The position numbers and the translations under genes are program-made. From a virus, in IMG/VR virus record IMGVR_UViG_3300006754_000089, positions 1-30,079 of that record: a stretch of 30,079 nt of DNA. One strand, given 5' to 3'. A model generated the notes under the pieces. It ran no database searches, was not told the DNA's origin, and saw only the letters and a list, made by a program, of their open reading frames with translations. How positions within the stretch are numbered: position 1 is the first letter of the stretch; each line of letters opens with the position of its first letter. Of the stretch, positions 1 to 10,025 are shown piece by piece.

Positions 1-1389
1 ATGAATCCAATGTCATGGCAGTCAACTGAAGAGTGGGAGATGGCCAAGAATGCCATATCTGACATATCGGGAACTTCGCCCACTGATGATCAGATCCGGT
101 CAGTTTTATCGGGTAATCAGATAATGGTTGAAGGTGCTCCTACCTTGGAAGCAAAATCTATTTCAGCCAAGGTGATGCAGCAGAACATGGACAGGGCTGT
201 TCAAGTTGATCAGATGGAAAAAGAATTTGGATTGAAGAAGGGGCAGATTGCTGAAGCAACAGAGGCGGCTGATCGTCAGTGGGCACTAGCTACTCAAGAT
301 GTGGCTAGCATCTTTGACATATCACAAGACGATTGGGCACTGGCTAGGTCTAAGTACGAGAGAGGATTAGCTAATGGGCTTACGCCACTTGAAGCTTCTA
401 GGAGTGCGACATACAGAAGCGAATTAAGTGAAAGCGACTTTATGAAGGCTAATAACCTTTTTGAAGAACGCTTTGGGCAAGCTGCTCGACAGGCAGCTAT
501 AAATACTGGACTAAGTGGTGAGCAATGGGAAGCAACTAAAGCCGCAAGAAAGACGATGGATGATAGAGAGACTAAGTATTGGGATGGGATAATGAATAAC
601 GTGGGGCAGAATATTAACTATGGGACAATACTTGATCAAGCCGCACTCCCTGACTTGGGTGATTATGATCCAGAATTACAGGTCAAACTTCAACAAGGCG
701 TCGATGGGCTAATTACCACTTGGGCCTCCGAGGGGGATGCTGGACAAAAAGCAATGCTTGAGGCTGGATTGAGAAATATGTTTTTAAGAGATCCCGATGG
801 GGCAAGGCAAAAATTAGAAGCCATTTCTAAAATGGATAACATGACATCTAATCGACTTGTACAGCTTCAGAACCAAGGGATACCCAACGCAATTTCCATG
901 GCCTTTCACGACAAGGGAAATACCTTTAGGCAGTTCATTGACGCATTCAATCAGGATATAGGTAGCTTTGGATATACTGGGATAAACCAAGATAAAATCA
1001 CCGATGAGTCAATTAAAAATACTTTAAGAAACAACTATGAGTTTGAAGAAAAAGATATTGATAAATATGTTCAGAGTATAAGGGATGGGGAAAACATAAA
1101 GATTCCTCCTAAAGACTGGATTGTTACAATGGATCCACACCTTCGCCAAGAAGTGTTGTCGTTGATTCATGGAGGATCAAGCTTTGCAATTGCCCAGAAG
1201 GAGCCAAGCTTATCTCAAAGCCTTGGTGGTATTGCTGGTGCTGGGCTTACTGCTTTCATAGGAGCGGGAGCACCCGGACTTGGAGGTGCTGCGGCGGCGA
1301 TTGGAGGAAGCTTATTTGATGGCTTGTTTGGCGGAGACAAGGGTGGTGGTGGCGGCGGTGCTAGATTGCGGAACACTGGGGCATTTTAA
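1..1389 (+). CDS. Virion-type hypothetical protein, possibly 5'-truncated
   Basis: I do not recognise the family. The frame is open from the first base of the window, so the ATG at position 1 may be an internal Met and the gene may be cut. The 462 visible residues are hydrophilic and mostly helical, with a loosely repeated Trp-containing module (around residues 5-18, 110-122 and 172-185, each of the form S-x-x-x-W-x-x-A/T). The last 60 residues are Gly/Ala-rich, hydrophobic and end in a glycine run before a basic tip. It precedes two further large co-directional genes that look like virion components. Such a profile suits an internal virion or tail-tube-associated protein, but this is inference from position and composition. 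Confidence 0.7.
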   Translation: MNPMSWQSTEEWEMAKNAISDISGTSPTDDQIRSVLSGNQIMVEGAPTLEAKSISAKVMQQNMDRAVQVDQMEKEFGLKKGQIAEATEAADRQWALATQDVASIFDISQDDWALARSKYERGLANGLTPLEASRSATYRSELSESDFMKANNLFEERFGQAARQAAINTGLSGEQWEATKAARKTMDDRETKYWDGIMNNVGQNINYGTILDQAALPDLGDYDPELQVKLQQGVDGLITTWASEGDAGQKAMLEAGLRNMFLRDPDGARQKLEAISKMDNMTSNRLVQLQNQGIPNAISMAFHDKGNTFRQFIDAFNQDIGSFGYTGINQDKITDESIKNTLRNNYEFEEKDIDKYVQSIRDGENIKIPPKDWIVTMDPHLRQEVLSLIHGGSSFAIAQKEPSLSQSLGGIAGAGLTAFIGAGAPGLGGAAAAIGGSLFDGLFGGDKGGGGGGARLRNTGAF

Positions 1390-1426
1390 CTTGATGGTTA
1401 ATAGGTAATATTTAAAGGCAATAAAA

Positions 1427-2782
1427 ATGAGCTTACGAGCATTTGCACAGGGTTTCGCACAGACCGCTACACCCGGCATTCAAATGGCTTTCCAGCGGAT
1501 CGGGGAGCGCAGAGATACTAAGCGTAAAGAGGAGCGGCAAGAGCGGCTACTTGGTGAGCAAAGAGAATACCAGAAAGGAGTCCGTGACGAAGACAGGGAG
1601 TATCAAGAGAGTCTTCGCATAGCGAGTAACGAACGCGAAGATCTTATACGAAGCGATAATAATATTAGGAATGAGTTTCAAACTGCTAGGACTCCTGAGG
1701 CAGTAGAAAAGATTTGGGGTACCCTGACTCCAGAACAACAGAAGTCACTTGGCACAACGTATGAATTTGCCAAGGGCAATGCTGTTAGACTCCAAGGGAC
1801 GGATAGCCGGGCGGCGGAATTGCAACAACAGCAGTTAGACCAAGGTAGGGCTGAGGGGGAACAAAGAGACGCTATCAAAAGCGCACGGGAGGAGCTATAT
1901 ACTGGCACTGGTCCTATTACATCCGCTAAGGGAAGAGAGATGGCAAGGGCGGCATTGACTGACGCTAAAAATAGTGGCGATACAGAGGTTGCTAGTAGGA
2001 TTGCTGGTAGGCTGGGGCCAGAGTTCGTTAAGGAAACGACTACATACTTTAAAAGGGCTAACGATGCTAGGATGAGTCAGCTTATGCTCGACAATCCCGA
2101 GAACTTCACTAAAGGCCAGAGGATTAAGCATGCACTTCAAGCCGAGCCGGGGACTGGCGGCAATGCTATTGCGGCTCAGGCGAGAAGTGAAGGTGTACTT
2201 GGTGATAGAAGTCGTAGAGAGTCTCTTCTGCTTATGGTTACGGAGCAAGAGTTTGCGGCTCGCGCTGAAGCTCAAAAGTATAACGAAGAGAGAGTGCCTA
2301 AAACTGAAGAACAATTAATGGAAGAGGTTCGTGGGCATGTTAAAGTCTTTAAGACGATTGAGTTAGATGGAGATGTAGAGTCTGCCATCGAAAGTGCATG
2401 GGCGAATAATACGGACGCTCGTGGGGGTGCCGCTGTCGCACGGGAGGTTGTTGCGGGGACTATACGGATTATGCGGGAGCGTGGAAGAGTTAAGTTAACT
2501 CCGCCCGTTAGAGCGATGATAGAAAAAAAGGTTTTAGAAATGATGCAGCCTCCAAAGGATGAACCCACTACACCGGAAGCTGTCAAAGAAGAAGAAGGTG
2601 CAGAGTTATTTCCAGAATCAGACAGTCTAAAATTGGGAAAAGGTAGGTATGGCTTAAGGGGCGTGGTGCCAATAGAAGAGATATCCAACTGGGCGGTTGA
2701 TAAGTTTGCTACCACTAAAAATCCGGGGCGAAAAGGTGGAGCAGCATACCAACCAGTAGACTCCACACAAGCAGGGTTGTAG
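1427..2782 (+). CDS. Hypothetical coiled-coil virion-associated protein
   Basis: A 451-residue protein of unknown family. The ATG has a clear Shine-Dalgarno (AAAGG, 8 nt upstream). Residues about 25-75 are extremely charged (Arg/Glu/Lys/Asp) and predict a long coiled coil; most of the remainder is also helical, and the last 80 residues are Pro/Glu-rich and then basic. It lies 38 bp after the preceding gene and ends one base before the giant gene at 2784, so the three genes probably form one late operon. A structural or internal head protein is the most likely role, inferred only from size, composition and neighbours. Confidence 0.8.
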   Translation: MSLRAFAQGFAQTATPGIQMAFQRIGERRDTKRKEERQERLLGEQREYQKGVRDEDREYQESLRIASNEREDLIRSDNNIRNEFQTARTPEAVEKIWGTLTPEQQKSLGTTYEFAKGNAVRLQGTDSRAAELQQQQLDQGRAEGEQRDAIKSAREELYTGTGPITSAKGREMARAALTDAKNSGDTEVASRIAGRLGPEFVKETTTYFKRANDARMSQLMLDNPENFTKGQRIKHALQAEPGTGGNAIAAQARSEGVLGDRSRRESLLLMVTEQEFAARAEAQKYNEERVPKTEEQLMEEVRGHVKVFKTIELDGDVESAIESAWANNTDARGGAAVAREVVAGTIRIMRERGRVKLTPPVRAMIEKKVLEMMQPPKDEPTTPEAVKEEEGAELFPESDSLKLGKGRYGLRGVVPIEEISNWAVDKFATTKNPGRKGGAAYQPVDSTQAGL

Positions 2783-2783
2783 A

Positions 2784-5700
2784 ATGGCTAAGATGAATAT
2801 TGGTGGAGATGCCCCGATCTTTGGCGGGACGCTTGACCCCGGCAGTGCTACGTTCCAAGAAGAAGAAGATAAGTTTAACTGGCTTCCGGACGTTAGGGTT
2901 CCCACGGCACAAGATCTAAGCTCGCCTCAGTTTGCTACAGAGCAACTAGACCGTAGACAGCAGACTGCTTCTCGCGCTGCTGCTACTGAGGTTCGTAGTG
3001 GCATGAGAGGTCTTGGTGCTGAAGGGCGGGAGATGTTTGATGAGGAGCTAGCCAAGGAGCGCGGCGAAGATAAGACTGATTTTCTTGGTGGGTTCTTTGA
3101 TATCCTACAGGCGGGTCAGTTTACTACAGCCGGGTTTGCCCAAGAGCTTGCAAACACTGGAGACTTTGGCTCAGCAATGAAACAGGCTGGCATAGAGTGG
3201 TTGAATGCCATGCCGGGAATAGAGCTTGAAGATGCCAGACGCCCAAGTTATAGTGATGTGTTGCGTGATGCCTTTAAGAAGGAAGGCGAAGATGAGTCTA
3301 CCTTAGAGAAGGTTGCTGTGCCTATAGCTGGATTCATGCTCGACATAGCACTTGATCCAGTCACATGGCTAACTCTTGGCACTGGCACCGCTGCTAAGGT
3401 TGCGGCAAAGGGTGGAATGCAAGCTACTACCTCTATCAGTAAGGGGCGTAGGATAGCTCAAGCAGTTGCGAACCCGTCACTTGCACTGGGCGCTGAAGCT
3501 ATTGGAGCAGCGCGTAAGGCGGGTGGCACTGCCGATATTATATCTGGATTAGCCAGTAAGGGTGTTCCGGGAGCTAAGAAGTTTGGGCAAGCGTTTACTC
3601 CGGGATTTGACCTACGCCATGCAACCAAGCAGATCGGAGAAGGCAAGAGTGCCGCAGAGCAAGGTCAGCTTAAGATACTAACTGACCGATGGAACCAGTT
3701 GAGCAGGGAGCGCAACATAGCCCTGACTGAGGGTACGGTAAAAGCGCAAGAGCAAGTCCATAAACTGTTAGAGGGTCTGGAGCCAGAGCACAGGATTCTA
3801 TTCCAGTTCTTTATGGACCAAGGGGATGATGTGCTTAGGTCTCACATCTCCGCATTTGCCAGTAGGACTCAGAACCCACTCAGCGAAGAAGCACTAGACA
3901 AGGTGATGGAGCATGCGTCACAGTTTAGGAAGCACTTCAAAGACCTTGCAGATGAAGAGATGAAGGTGAGTCTCCTTTCTAAGCATACTATGCTTGGAGA
4001 CTATGCTCCTATTTCTAATCCAATAGACGAGGCATCCGCAAGCTGGTCCAATCAGGTGCTAGCAGACAACGACAATTTGCGTAGCTATTTCAGTAAAGAG
4101 CTTGGCATACCAGAAGAGCAAGTCAGTGATGTCCTAGCTGGCACTCCGGGCTTCGCTAGACCTCGCGCACACAGGTACTTTGTTGACAGGATACAGGCTG
4201 GCATACCTGCTGAGATGGACATAGGTAGGTCCACTATGCGGAGGACCATACAAAGCCAGAAAGCTGTGACTACGAGGAACCTACTGAACTCTTTCTTTGC
4301 TGATGAAGAGTTGGTGCGGGTGTTAACGCCCAATGGAGCAGAGGGTAAGTCGATCCTTAAGACCTCAGATGACATTTTAAAACTACAAGATCCTGAGTAT
4401 GTATCTGCATGGCGGCAAGCGGGGTATGTATTATTTGACCCCAATGAGCTAAAGAAGCTAGACGTTAGCCTTAAGGGGAAAGAGACAACTTCCGCTGAGG
4501 TAGCCGAGTTGATTGGTCGCTATGGTCAAGAGGGAGACTTTAAAGAAAAGGCCTACTGGATACCAGAAGCTTTTGCTGATGACTTAATGCAGACGCAAAA
4601 GATCTTTTCAGATGATGGATTCGTGAAGGAGTTTGTTAATAAGTTCTCGCAAGTGCAAGGTGTGTGGAAGATGTATGCCCTTATGTCTCCGGGGTATCAT
4701 ATGCGGAACCTCTATTCAAACCTCTTTCAAAACTTCATTGGTGGAGTTACGAACCCAAAGAGATACATGGAGGCTATGGCGATACAGGCGGGTGGTACCA
4801 ACAACCTACCTGTAGGTGTTCGCCATGCGGTTGAGGCTGTTGTAGGAAGGAAGGGTGTGGATGATGTGATATTTGAGTCTAATGGTAAGTCATGGACTAT
4901 CCGTGAGGCTCAAGAGCATGGGAATAAGTCTGGCACTACAACGCAGGGAATGTTCGCTCAAGACATACCAATAGAACTAGAGCGCGACATGATGAAGAAC
5001 TTAGACCGCATTGAGAATGTTCAAAGGGTCATCATAAATAAATACAACTTTACCAAGGGTGCAGACAAGATGCGGCAAGATGCTATAGCCGCAGGTTCTG
5101 ACCCAGAGGTGGCTACCCATAATGCTCAAATTGGGAATGCGATGGCCCATAACTGGGCACTCAAAAATGGTAAAGATCCAGAAGAGTGGTGGTATAAGTT
5201 TAATGTCAAAGACCTTACAGAGCGTCAGCCTGACGCATACTGGGGGCAAGAGTTATTTAGGATATCAGATGAAGAGTTTGGTGAGCCAGCATACCAGCTA
5301 TATGGCAAGCTTGAAGAAGCTATGCAGGGGGTGTTCACTTCACATGGCGTGGATGGTGCATCTGCTGCAACGCTCAAGAAGGAGCTTAGTAAGCTGAATC
5401 GGACTCCGGGCGGCAAGAACCTATGGCGCTCTATCTACGATGACGATGCTGACATGGTTGACCCATCTGTCCTTATGGACAAAATCCAACGCATACTAGA
5501 ATTGGACATGGGGAATGATGGCGCATTCAAGATGCATAAGTGGTATAAGGAGTTTGGTGATGGCGTAGCGGACACAGTAGGTGAGCAGAATATGCCTGAG
5601 TTCGCTGGCGTGTTCGCCATCATGAGTCCTCAGCGTATGGTCGAGCAAGACTTAGCTGAAAGCATCTATGTGATGCGTAAGGTTAGGGAACTTAAGTCCT

Positions 5701-8585
5701 CTGGTCAGACCTTCAACAAAGAAAACTTTCTAAAGTCTATCAATGAGGACAGGGTTAGAACGACTACCGCCAACACTGGTGAGATGAGAGATCAAACACA
5801 GAAGATATACTTGTCTGGCAAGAACACCGTGGAAGAAATTAGAAAGGACCAAGCTCAACAGCTTTGGGATTTCTATAGCAAGGAAGTAATGGGTGGTGGT
5901 CTTAAGACTACAAACTTTGCAATGACCATATTACACAGGCAAAAGTCAGACTTCTTTCCGGGTGTCGTCAATGATGTTCAGATGGCTAAGCAGTTTGGAT
6001 TCCACAAGAACGGCAAGCACATTTTCAATCCTCGCGCCAATCATGCTCAATATCGATACGCCCAGAATGTGGTGGCTCAGATTGCAAAGACCCTAGACAT
6101 ATCTCCAGATGAGGCTATGGCGGCTTTGTGGTATGACGCTAAGTTATCCGATGATTTCGCCAGAGAGGCTCTTGCTGATGGCACGATCATCCATAAGATG
6201 GATAAGACCCCCAAGGGCAGGCTGGGTGAAAACTGGCCCCATGCCGACACTCAAGCATATGACGGCGAGGGAAGAATCCTTTCTCGCATAGGGTCATGGG
6301 AGTCGGCAAGTGCTCACTCTAAGCCTGAGCTTGACATGGCTCGTGCCATGGGCATGGCAGACAGTGAGTCACTAATTACTTCATTCGATTATGATGAGGT
6401 GTTAAAGCTTAGTGATGAGGGTGCCAGTAGGAAAGACATCCTTAGGATACTTGCTAAGAAGTTTAGCGATGAGGGATTTGAGGCACCAGAGGGTGCCTTG
6501 TATCAAGCACAGCCTTCAACCGTGCAAGAAGCGCAAGATATACTAGGCAAGAGAATGGGAGATCTATTCAATGAGGATCCCTCCCTCCAAACGGTGGCCA
6601 CGGGAACAAGTAGAAAGCTACACGAAACGACTGCGACTTCTAAAGCATTGATGGAAACTATTGACCCCGATAATGCGGGTGCTGTTTTAGATTTTGGCGC
6701 GGGGAAAAGCGCCTTACAGTCTGGTAGCCTCCGCAAGTCTGGGTATAATGTGACTTCCCACGACTTTGGAGATAATGTCAAAGAAGGAGTCCATGATCCA
6801 GATGCCCTTACCCGTCAGTATGATACGGTTATGGCATCGAATATGATCAACACCCAAGGCAGTGATGAGATGTTGGACATCACCCTTGACCAGCTACAGA
6901 TAGCTACTAAGAGTGGTGGTAGGCTTATACTGAACCTACCAATTAGTCCGCGCAAGGGTGCGTGGCAAGCTGTAGATGGGGCAAAAGCTCCTAAGGAATT
7001 GCGCGAAGCGGATGTGGATAAACTTGTTAATAACCTCAGTGAGAGGTATGAGCAGGTTGAGATCATAAGCGGCACCCCGGCAAGTGGTCCAGTTATAATG
7101 GCCAGCAATCCTAAGAAGGGTGGGTTTGATAGGGAAGTAATGGGTAAGCGTCTTGGTATTAAAGGCGATACGAAGGGTGGTCTTTACCAGATGTCGGGAG
7201 GTGAAGATTCTACTTGGGGCAATAAGTTGCGTGGTGCTATATGGAAAGATCCAGACTTTAATGTGGGAGACTACACCAACTACATCATAGGACTGCATAG
7301 AGACAATCAGAATGCAACTACTCTAGCGCATGAGATGGGGCACTTGTTTAGGCTAACAGGTGATATACCCACTGACCAGAAGAAAGCTCTAGATAAGTTT
7401 ATTGGTGCAGACAGTAGTCTTCCTGACATGGGAGTTGAAGCAGAAGAAAAGTTTGCTAGGGCATGGGAGTCTTTCCTTATGGAGGGCAAGACGCCTACCC
7501 CCGGACTGAGGGAAGTCTTCCATGATATGAAGTCCAAGTTTGAAGATGTATATAACACTGTCCCGCCAGAGCAAATAGATGATAATATCAAGAGTGTATT
7601 TGACTCTATGTTTGATAGGATTAGACCGCAAGAGTACGCTGAATATGCGGTAGAAACTATTGGAGAAAAGAGCACCTACGAGAAGACGGTCGAAAGCATG
7701 AAGAGGTTTGGGCGGAAGAGGTTTGGGATAGACTCATGGCAGGTACAGAAGAACATGGCCATGGGTAGGCATATGGAAAACAATTCCCGCATGGCCCATT
7801 GGCTTCAGAAGATGTTAGATGGCAACACCGTAGAAGCTTCTGATTCCTCTGTTCGTAAATACTTATTTGATTACGATGAGCTTACTGAGTTTGAAAAGAA
7901 GGTCATGCGTAACATTATTCCTTTTTACACTTGGTCGAGGAAGAACATCCCACTTCAGATACAGGCTGTATTTGAAGACCCTGCAAGATATCAACTAGCT
8001 CCAAAGATGATGGAGATGATTGAGCAGTTTAGCCATGAGTGGGGCGATATAGAGGGGCCGGACTACTTTCAACAACAACACATGCTCCGGTTGCCCTTGA
8101 TGTATAATGAACAGCCAGCATTTGTAAACCCAGACCTACCATTCCAGTCATTACAGGACATCCGGGTCGATCCATTTGTTGCTGGTATGACTCCATTCGC
8201 AAAGTGGATGACAGAGTGGTGGCCGAAGCATGCTCAGTCGATGTTTACCGATAGGCCTATTGAGCGGTACCCCGGAGAACCGAGTGCCTTAATGCCAAGC
8301 TTTATAGACAAGAAGACTGAGGTTAACTTAGGTAATATATTCCCAACACTTGGTAAGATTCAGCGCCTCGCTCAAGCTGCAAGTAGGGGCGAGGCTGGTG
8401 CTCAGCTATCTGGTGAGATTACTGGACTACGGATAATGCCCGTAGACGAACAGAAGGTTGCCCGTAGTAAGCGGTTCCAGAAGAGAGAGGTTCTTCGTAG
8501 GGTCAAGCGCAAGATACGCGACCTTGAAGAGCAAGATGAGCCGGTCAAGAGAGTCAAGCGAGGTAGGCCAAGAAAGGAAGATTAG
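2784..8585 (+). CDS. Giant multidomain virion-type (polyvalent-like) protein with methyltransferase- and zincin-like segments
   Basis: A 1933-residue protein, the largest in the window. Visible landmarks: a Trp/Met-rich segment with a PGYHMRN motif near residues 627-645, of a type seen in large phage proteins; a helical region at about 900-1150; a Rossmann-like motif LDFGAGKS at 1302-1309 followed by YDTVMASN at 1346-1353, as in SAM-dependent methyltransferases; a HEMGH zinc-protease motif at 1516-1520; an IPFYTWSRKNIP motif at about 1712-1723; and a very basic C-terminus. This mosaic resembles phage 'polyvalent' or large internal virion proteins that enter the cell with the DNA. It follows two co-directional virion-type genes, and its start lies two bases after the previous stop (TAGAATGG). 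Ejection and enzyme activity are inference; complete catalytic sets were not proven. Confidence 0.85.
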   Translation: MAKMNIGGDAPIFGGTLDPGSATFQEEEDKFNWLPDVRVPTAQDLSSPQFATEQLDRRQQTASRAAATEVRSGMRGLGAEGREMFDEELAKERGEDKTDFLGGFFDILQAGQFTTAGFAQELANTGDFGSAMKQAGIEWLNAMPGIELEDARRPSYSDVLRDAFKKEGEDESTLEKVAVPIAGFMLDIALDPVTWLTLGTGTAAKVAAKGGMQATTSISKGRRIAQAVANPSLALGAEAIGAARKAGGTADIISGLASKGVPGAKKFGQAFTPGFDLRHATKQIGEGKSAAEQGQLKILTDRWNQLSRERNIALTEGTVKAQEQVHKLLEGLEPEHRILFQFFMDQGDDVLRSHISAFASRTQNPLSEEALDKVMEHASQFRKHFKDLADEEMKVSLLSKHTMLGDYAPISNPIDEASASWSNQVLADNDNLRSYFSKELGIPEEQVSDVLAGTPGFARPRAHRYFVDRIQAGIPAEMDIGRSTMRRTIQSQKAVTTRNLLNSFFADEELVRVLTPNGAEGKSILKTSDDILKLQDPEYVSAWRQAGYVLFDPNELKKLDVSLKGKETTSAEVAELIGRYGQEGDFKEKAYWIPEAFADDLMQTQKIFSDDGFVKEFVNKFSQVQGVWKMYALMSPGYHMRNLYSNLFQNFIGGVTNPKRYMEAMAIQAGGTNNLPVGVRHAVEAVVGRKGVDDVIFESNGKSWTIREAQEHGNKSGTTTQGMFAQDIPIELERDMMKNLDRIENVQRVIINKYNFTKGADKMRQDAIAAGSDPEVATHNAQIGNAMAHNWALKNGKDPEEWWYKFNVKDLTERQPDAYWGQELFRISDEEFGEPAYQLYGKLEEAMQGVFTSHGVDGASAATLKKELSKLNRTPGGKNLWRSIYDDDADMVDPSVLMDKIQRILELDMGNDGAFKMHKWYKEFGDGVADTVGEQNMPEFAGVFAIMSPQRMVEQDLAESIYVMRKVRELKSSGQTFNKENFLKSINEDRVRTTTANTGEMRDQTQKIYLSGKNTVEEIRKDQAQQLWDFYSKEVMGGGLKTTNFAMTILHRQKSDFFPGVVNDVQMAKQFGFHKNGKHIFNPRANHAQYRYAQNVVAQIAKTLDISPDEAMAALWYDAKLSDDFAREALADGTIIHKMDKTPKGRLGENWPHADTQAYDGEGRILSRIGSWESASAHSKPELDMARAMGMADSESLITSFDYDEVLKLSDEGASRKDILRILAKKFSDEGFEAPEGALYQAQPSTVQEAQDILGKRMGDLFNEDPSLQTVATGTSRKLHETTATSKALMETIDPDNAGAVLDFGAGKSALQSGSLRKSGYNVTSHDFGDNVKEGVHDPDALTRQYDTVMASNMINTQGSDEMLDITLDQLQIATKSGGRLILNLPISPRKGAWQAVDGAKAPKELREADVDKLVNNLSERYEQVEIISGTPASGPVIMASNPKKGGFDREVMGKRLGIKGDTKGGLYQMSGGEDSTWGNKLRGAIWKDPDFNVGDYTNYIIGLHRDNQNATTLAHEMGHLFRLTGDIPTDQKKALDKFIGADSSLPDMGVEAEEKFARAWESFLMEGKTPTPGLREVFHDMKSKFEDVYNTVPPEQIDDNIKSVFDSMFDRIRPQEYAEYAVETIGEKSTYEKTVESMKRFGRKRFGIDSWQVQKNMAMGRHMENNSRMAHWLQKMLDGNTVEASDSSVRKYLFDYDELTEFEKKVMRNIIPFYTWSRKNIPLQIQAVFEDPARYQLAPKMMEMIEQFSHEWGDIEGPDYFQQQHMLRLPLMYNEQPAFVNPDLPFQSLQDIRVDPFVAGMTPFAKWMTEWWPKHAQSMFTDRPIERYPGEPSALMPSFIDKKTEVNLGNIFPTLGKIQRLAQAASRGEAGAQLSGEITGLRIMPVDEQKVARSKRFQKREVLRRVKRKIRDLEEQDEPVKRVKRGRPRKED

Positions 8586-8591
8586 CCAAGC

Positions 8592-8792
8592 ATGGATAAT
8601 TCGGATTCGGAAGTGAACTTTCACAGAGGACCGATAATGTTTCTATCGGCTGAAGCTATTCAGTCTGTATTAGATGTTTGGCTTGATCAGAACAACATAG
8701 CATTGGAACAGGATGTGTCATACCAGTGGATGTACGACAAAACAGAGAGGCCTATCGGGGTTAACGTGTGGCACACTGAGCTATTTACATGA
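8592..8792 (+). CDS. Hypothetical small protein
   Basis: A 66-residue acidic protein of unknown family, rich in Trp and Asp, with no membrane segment. It begins six bases after the stop of the giant virion gene, and an AAGGAAG sequence at the end of that gene could serve as ribosome binding site, though at a long distance. It is the last gene of the rightward block and meets the leftward block tail to tail, with only three bases between the stops. Confidence 0.6.
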   Translation: MDNSDSEVNFHRGPIMFLSAEAIQSVLDVWLDQNNIALEQDVSYQWMYDKTERPIGVNVWHTELFT

Positions 8793-8795
8793 GTG

Positions 8796-9173
8796 CTATT
8801 TAGAAAAGAATGAATCTTTTTTGTAATTGTAATACATCTCAATTACATCTATATCATGCTCAGCTTTCATGTGCTTCTTCTTCCACCGATAGAGAGGAGT
8901 TAAAGTAGCCCTACCTTTAACATCCTCTACTATCAGTTCCCCGTTTAGTGTGTAGGTGAAGTCTGGAGAATACGTTCCTATCTTTATTCCATTTACATGT
9001 AGCTTATACTTGGGGTGGCATTGAAGATCTTCTATCGCCCCAGACTTAGACAGCGGTATTAAAGCTTTATACCTCTGAGCCTCAGCCTTTGAGTCAAATA
9101 CTATCCCATCTAACTCTTGTCGTTGGGCGTTGTACTTTCCTCTACGCTTTCTTTTTGATATGGATCTAGGCAT
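8796..9173 (-). CDS. DUF1064-type PD-(D/E)XK nuclease
   Basis: A 125-residue protein with the hallmarks of the DUF1064 phage family, which is related to PD-(D/E)XK nucleases and Holliday-junction resolvase-like folds. A basic N-terminus is followed by VFDSKAEAQRY (E31), then SPDFTY (D71) and IVEDVKG (E83, K86), giving the E...PD...ExxK-type catalytic set. Length is normal for the family. It is the last gene of the leftward transcription unit. Its start lies 64 bases inside the preceding gene; a GAAGG sequence is only 2 nt from the ATG, so translation may depend on coupling. A role in recombination or replication-intermediate cleavage is inferred from the family. Confidence 0.85.
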   Translation of the reverse strand: MPRSISKRKRRGKYNAQRQELDGIVFDSKAEAQRYKALIPLSKSGAIEDLQCHPKYKLHVNGIKIGTYSPDFTYTLNGELIVEDVKGRATLTPLYRWKKKHMKAEHDIDVIEMYYNYKKDSFFSK

Positions 9174-9493
9174 AGCCTTCGCTCTAGCTGCATATAAATT
9201 TCAGGTCTGAGCATGACTTTATTGTGTAGGTTTTTGCCGTGCTCCCTCTTGAACCTCGCCGTACACATAGACCTAAAAGAATTAAAAGTTACTTCCTCAT
9301 CTGAATCTACTGGTGTTCCTGTATCAAAGTAAGCTACGGCTTCATTGTCATCCCTGTCAACTATCGACACTTTCTGGTAGCATAGCCAGTCTTGGTCAGA
9401 CCATCCCATCTCTACGAAATACACGGGGCTACTCAAGTTCTCTCTAAACTCAACCCACTCTTTTTTATTAGACAGCAACTCATCCTTAGTCAT
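9110..9493 (-). CDS. Hypothetical protein
   Basis: A 127-residue protein of unknown family, mixed alpha/beta in appearance, with many aromatic residues in the first half and an acidic Ser/Thr tail. Two in-frame ATGs lie six bases apart. The second (9493) is chosen because AAGGAGG stands 6 nt upstream of it, whereas it would abut the first. The start overlaps the end of the nuclease gene at 9486-10025, and the 3' end overlaps the DUF1064 gene by 64 bases, so the three are translationally linked. Confidence 0.75.
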   Translation of the reverse strand: MTKDELLSNKKEWVEFRENLSSPVYFVEMGWSDQDWLCYQKVSIVDRDDNEAVAYFDTGTPVDSDEEVTFNSFRSMCTARFKREHGKNLHNKVMLRPEIYMQLERRLCLDPYQKESVEESTTPNDKS

Positions 9494-10025
9494 GGTCATC
9501 CTCCTTTAGAATTGTTTTAATACCACCTTCTTCTTCTTTTAATATGTGCATATGCTCAAGAGGAAGGTATGCGTTTTCCCTATTGACCTTTCTTTTATTT
9601 TCGCAGGTCTCCTGTGTTTCGGTTACATGTACAGGGTAGTCGAACATTGGGTTACCATGAGAGTCAAACACTTTAAAGTATATTATGATGTCATCCCAAA
9701 GTAGACGAGCAAATATATAGAACGGGGCACCAAGCCTCCTTGCTATGTCCTCTCCATATACGAGCTTGTCATTGGATATCAAATATCCAGCTGGATTCTT
9801 ATGTGCCCTAAGCATGTCCATGTTTTTTTCTCTGCTTTTTACTTCTACAACTGCACCGCACACTCCATCTTTTATTAGGATGTAATCTGCGTGTGATGTC
9901 TTGTCTCCAAACCCCGCCATCTCACACCCTAAAGATGCACACACTCGTATGATCGTATGAGACTGTGACAGTATATACTTCTCCCCTGTCTTTGTCTCTG
10001 ATGCTAATGTCGAAGAATCACTCAT
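9486..10025 (-). CDS. PD-(D/E)XK-type nuclease-like protein
   Basis: A 179-residue protein. Residues 46-64 read ADYILIKDGV followed by GAVVEVKSR, giving D47...E61-x-K63, the core of a restriction-endonuclease-like fold (compare VRR-NUC and Holliday-resolvase-like proteins). The C-terminal tail is Glu/Asp/Lys-rich. The ATG at 10025 is preferred over an upstream GTG at 10034 because AAAGG lies 8 nt before it, and it overlaps the preceding gene by 8 bases (ATGAGTGA). It sits two genes upstream of a second predicted nuclease of the same superfamily. Substrate is unknown; DNA processing is an inference. Confidence 0.65.
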   Translation of the reverse strand: MSDSSTLASETKTGEKYILSQSHTIIRVCASLGCEMAGFGDKTSHADYILIKDGVCGAVVEVKSREKNMDMLRAHKNPAGYLISNDKLVYGEDIARRLGAPFYIFARLLWDDIIIYFKVFDSHGNPMFDYPVHVTETQETCENKRKVNRENAYLPLEHMHILKEEEGGIKTILKEDDHD

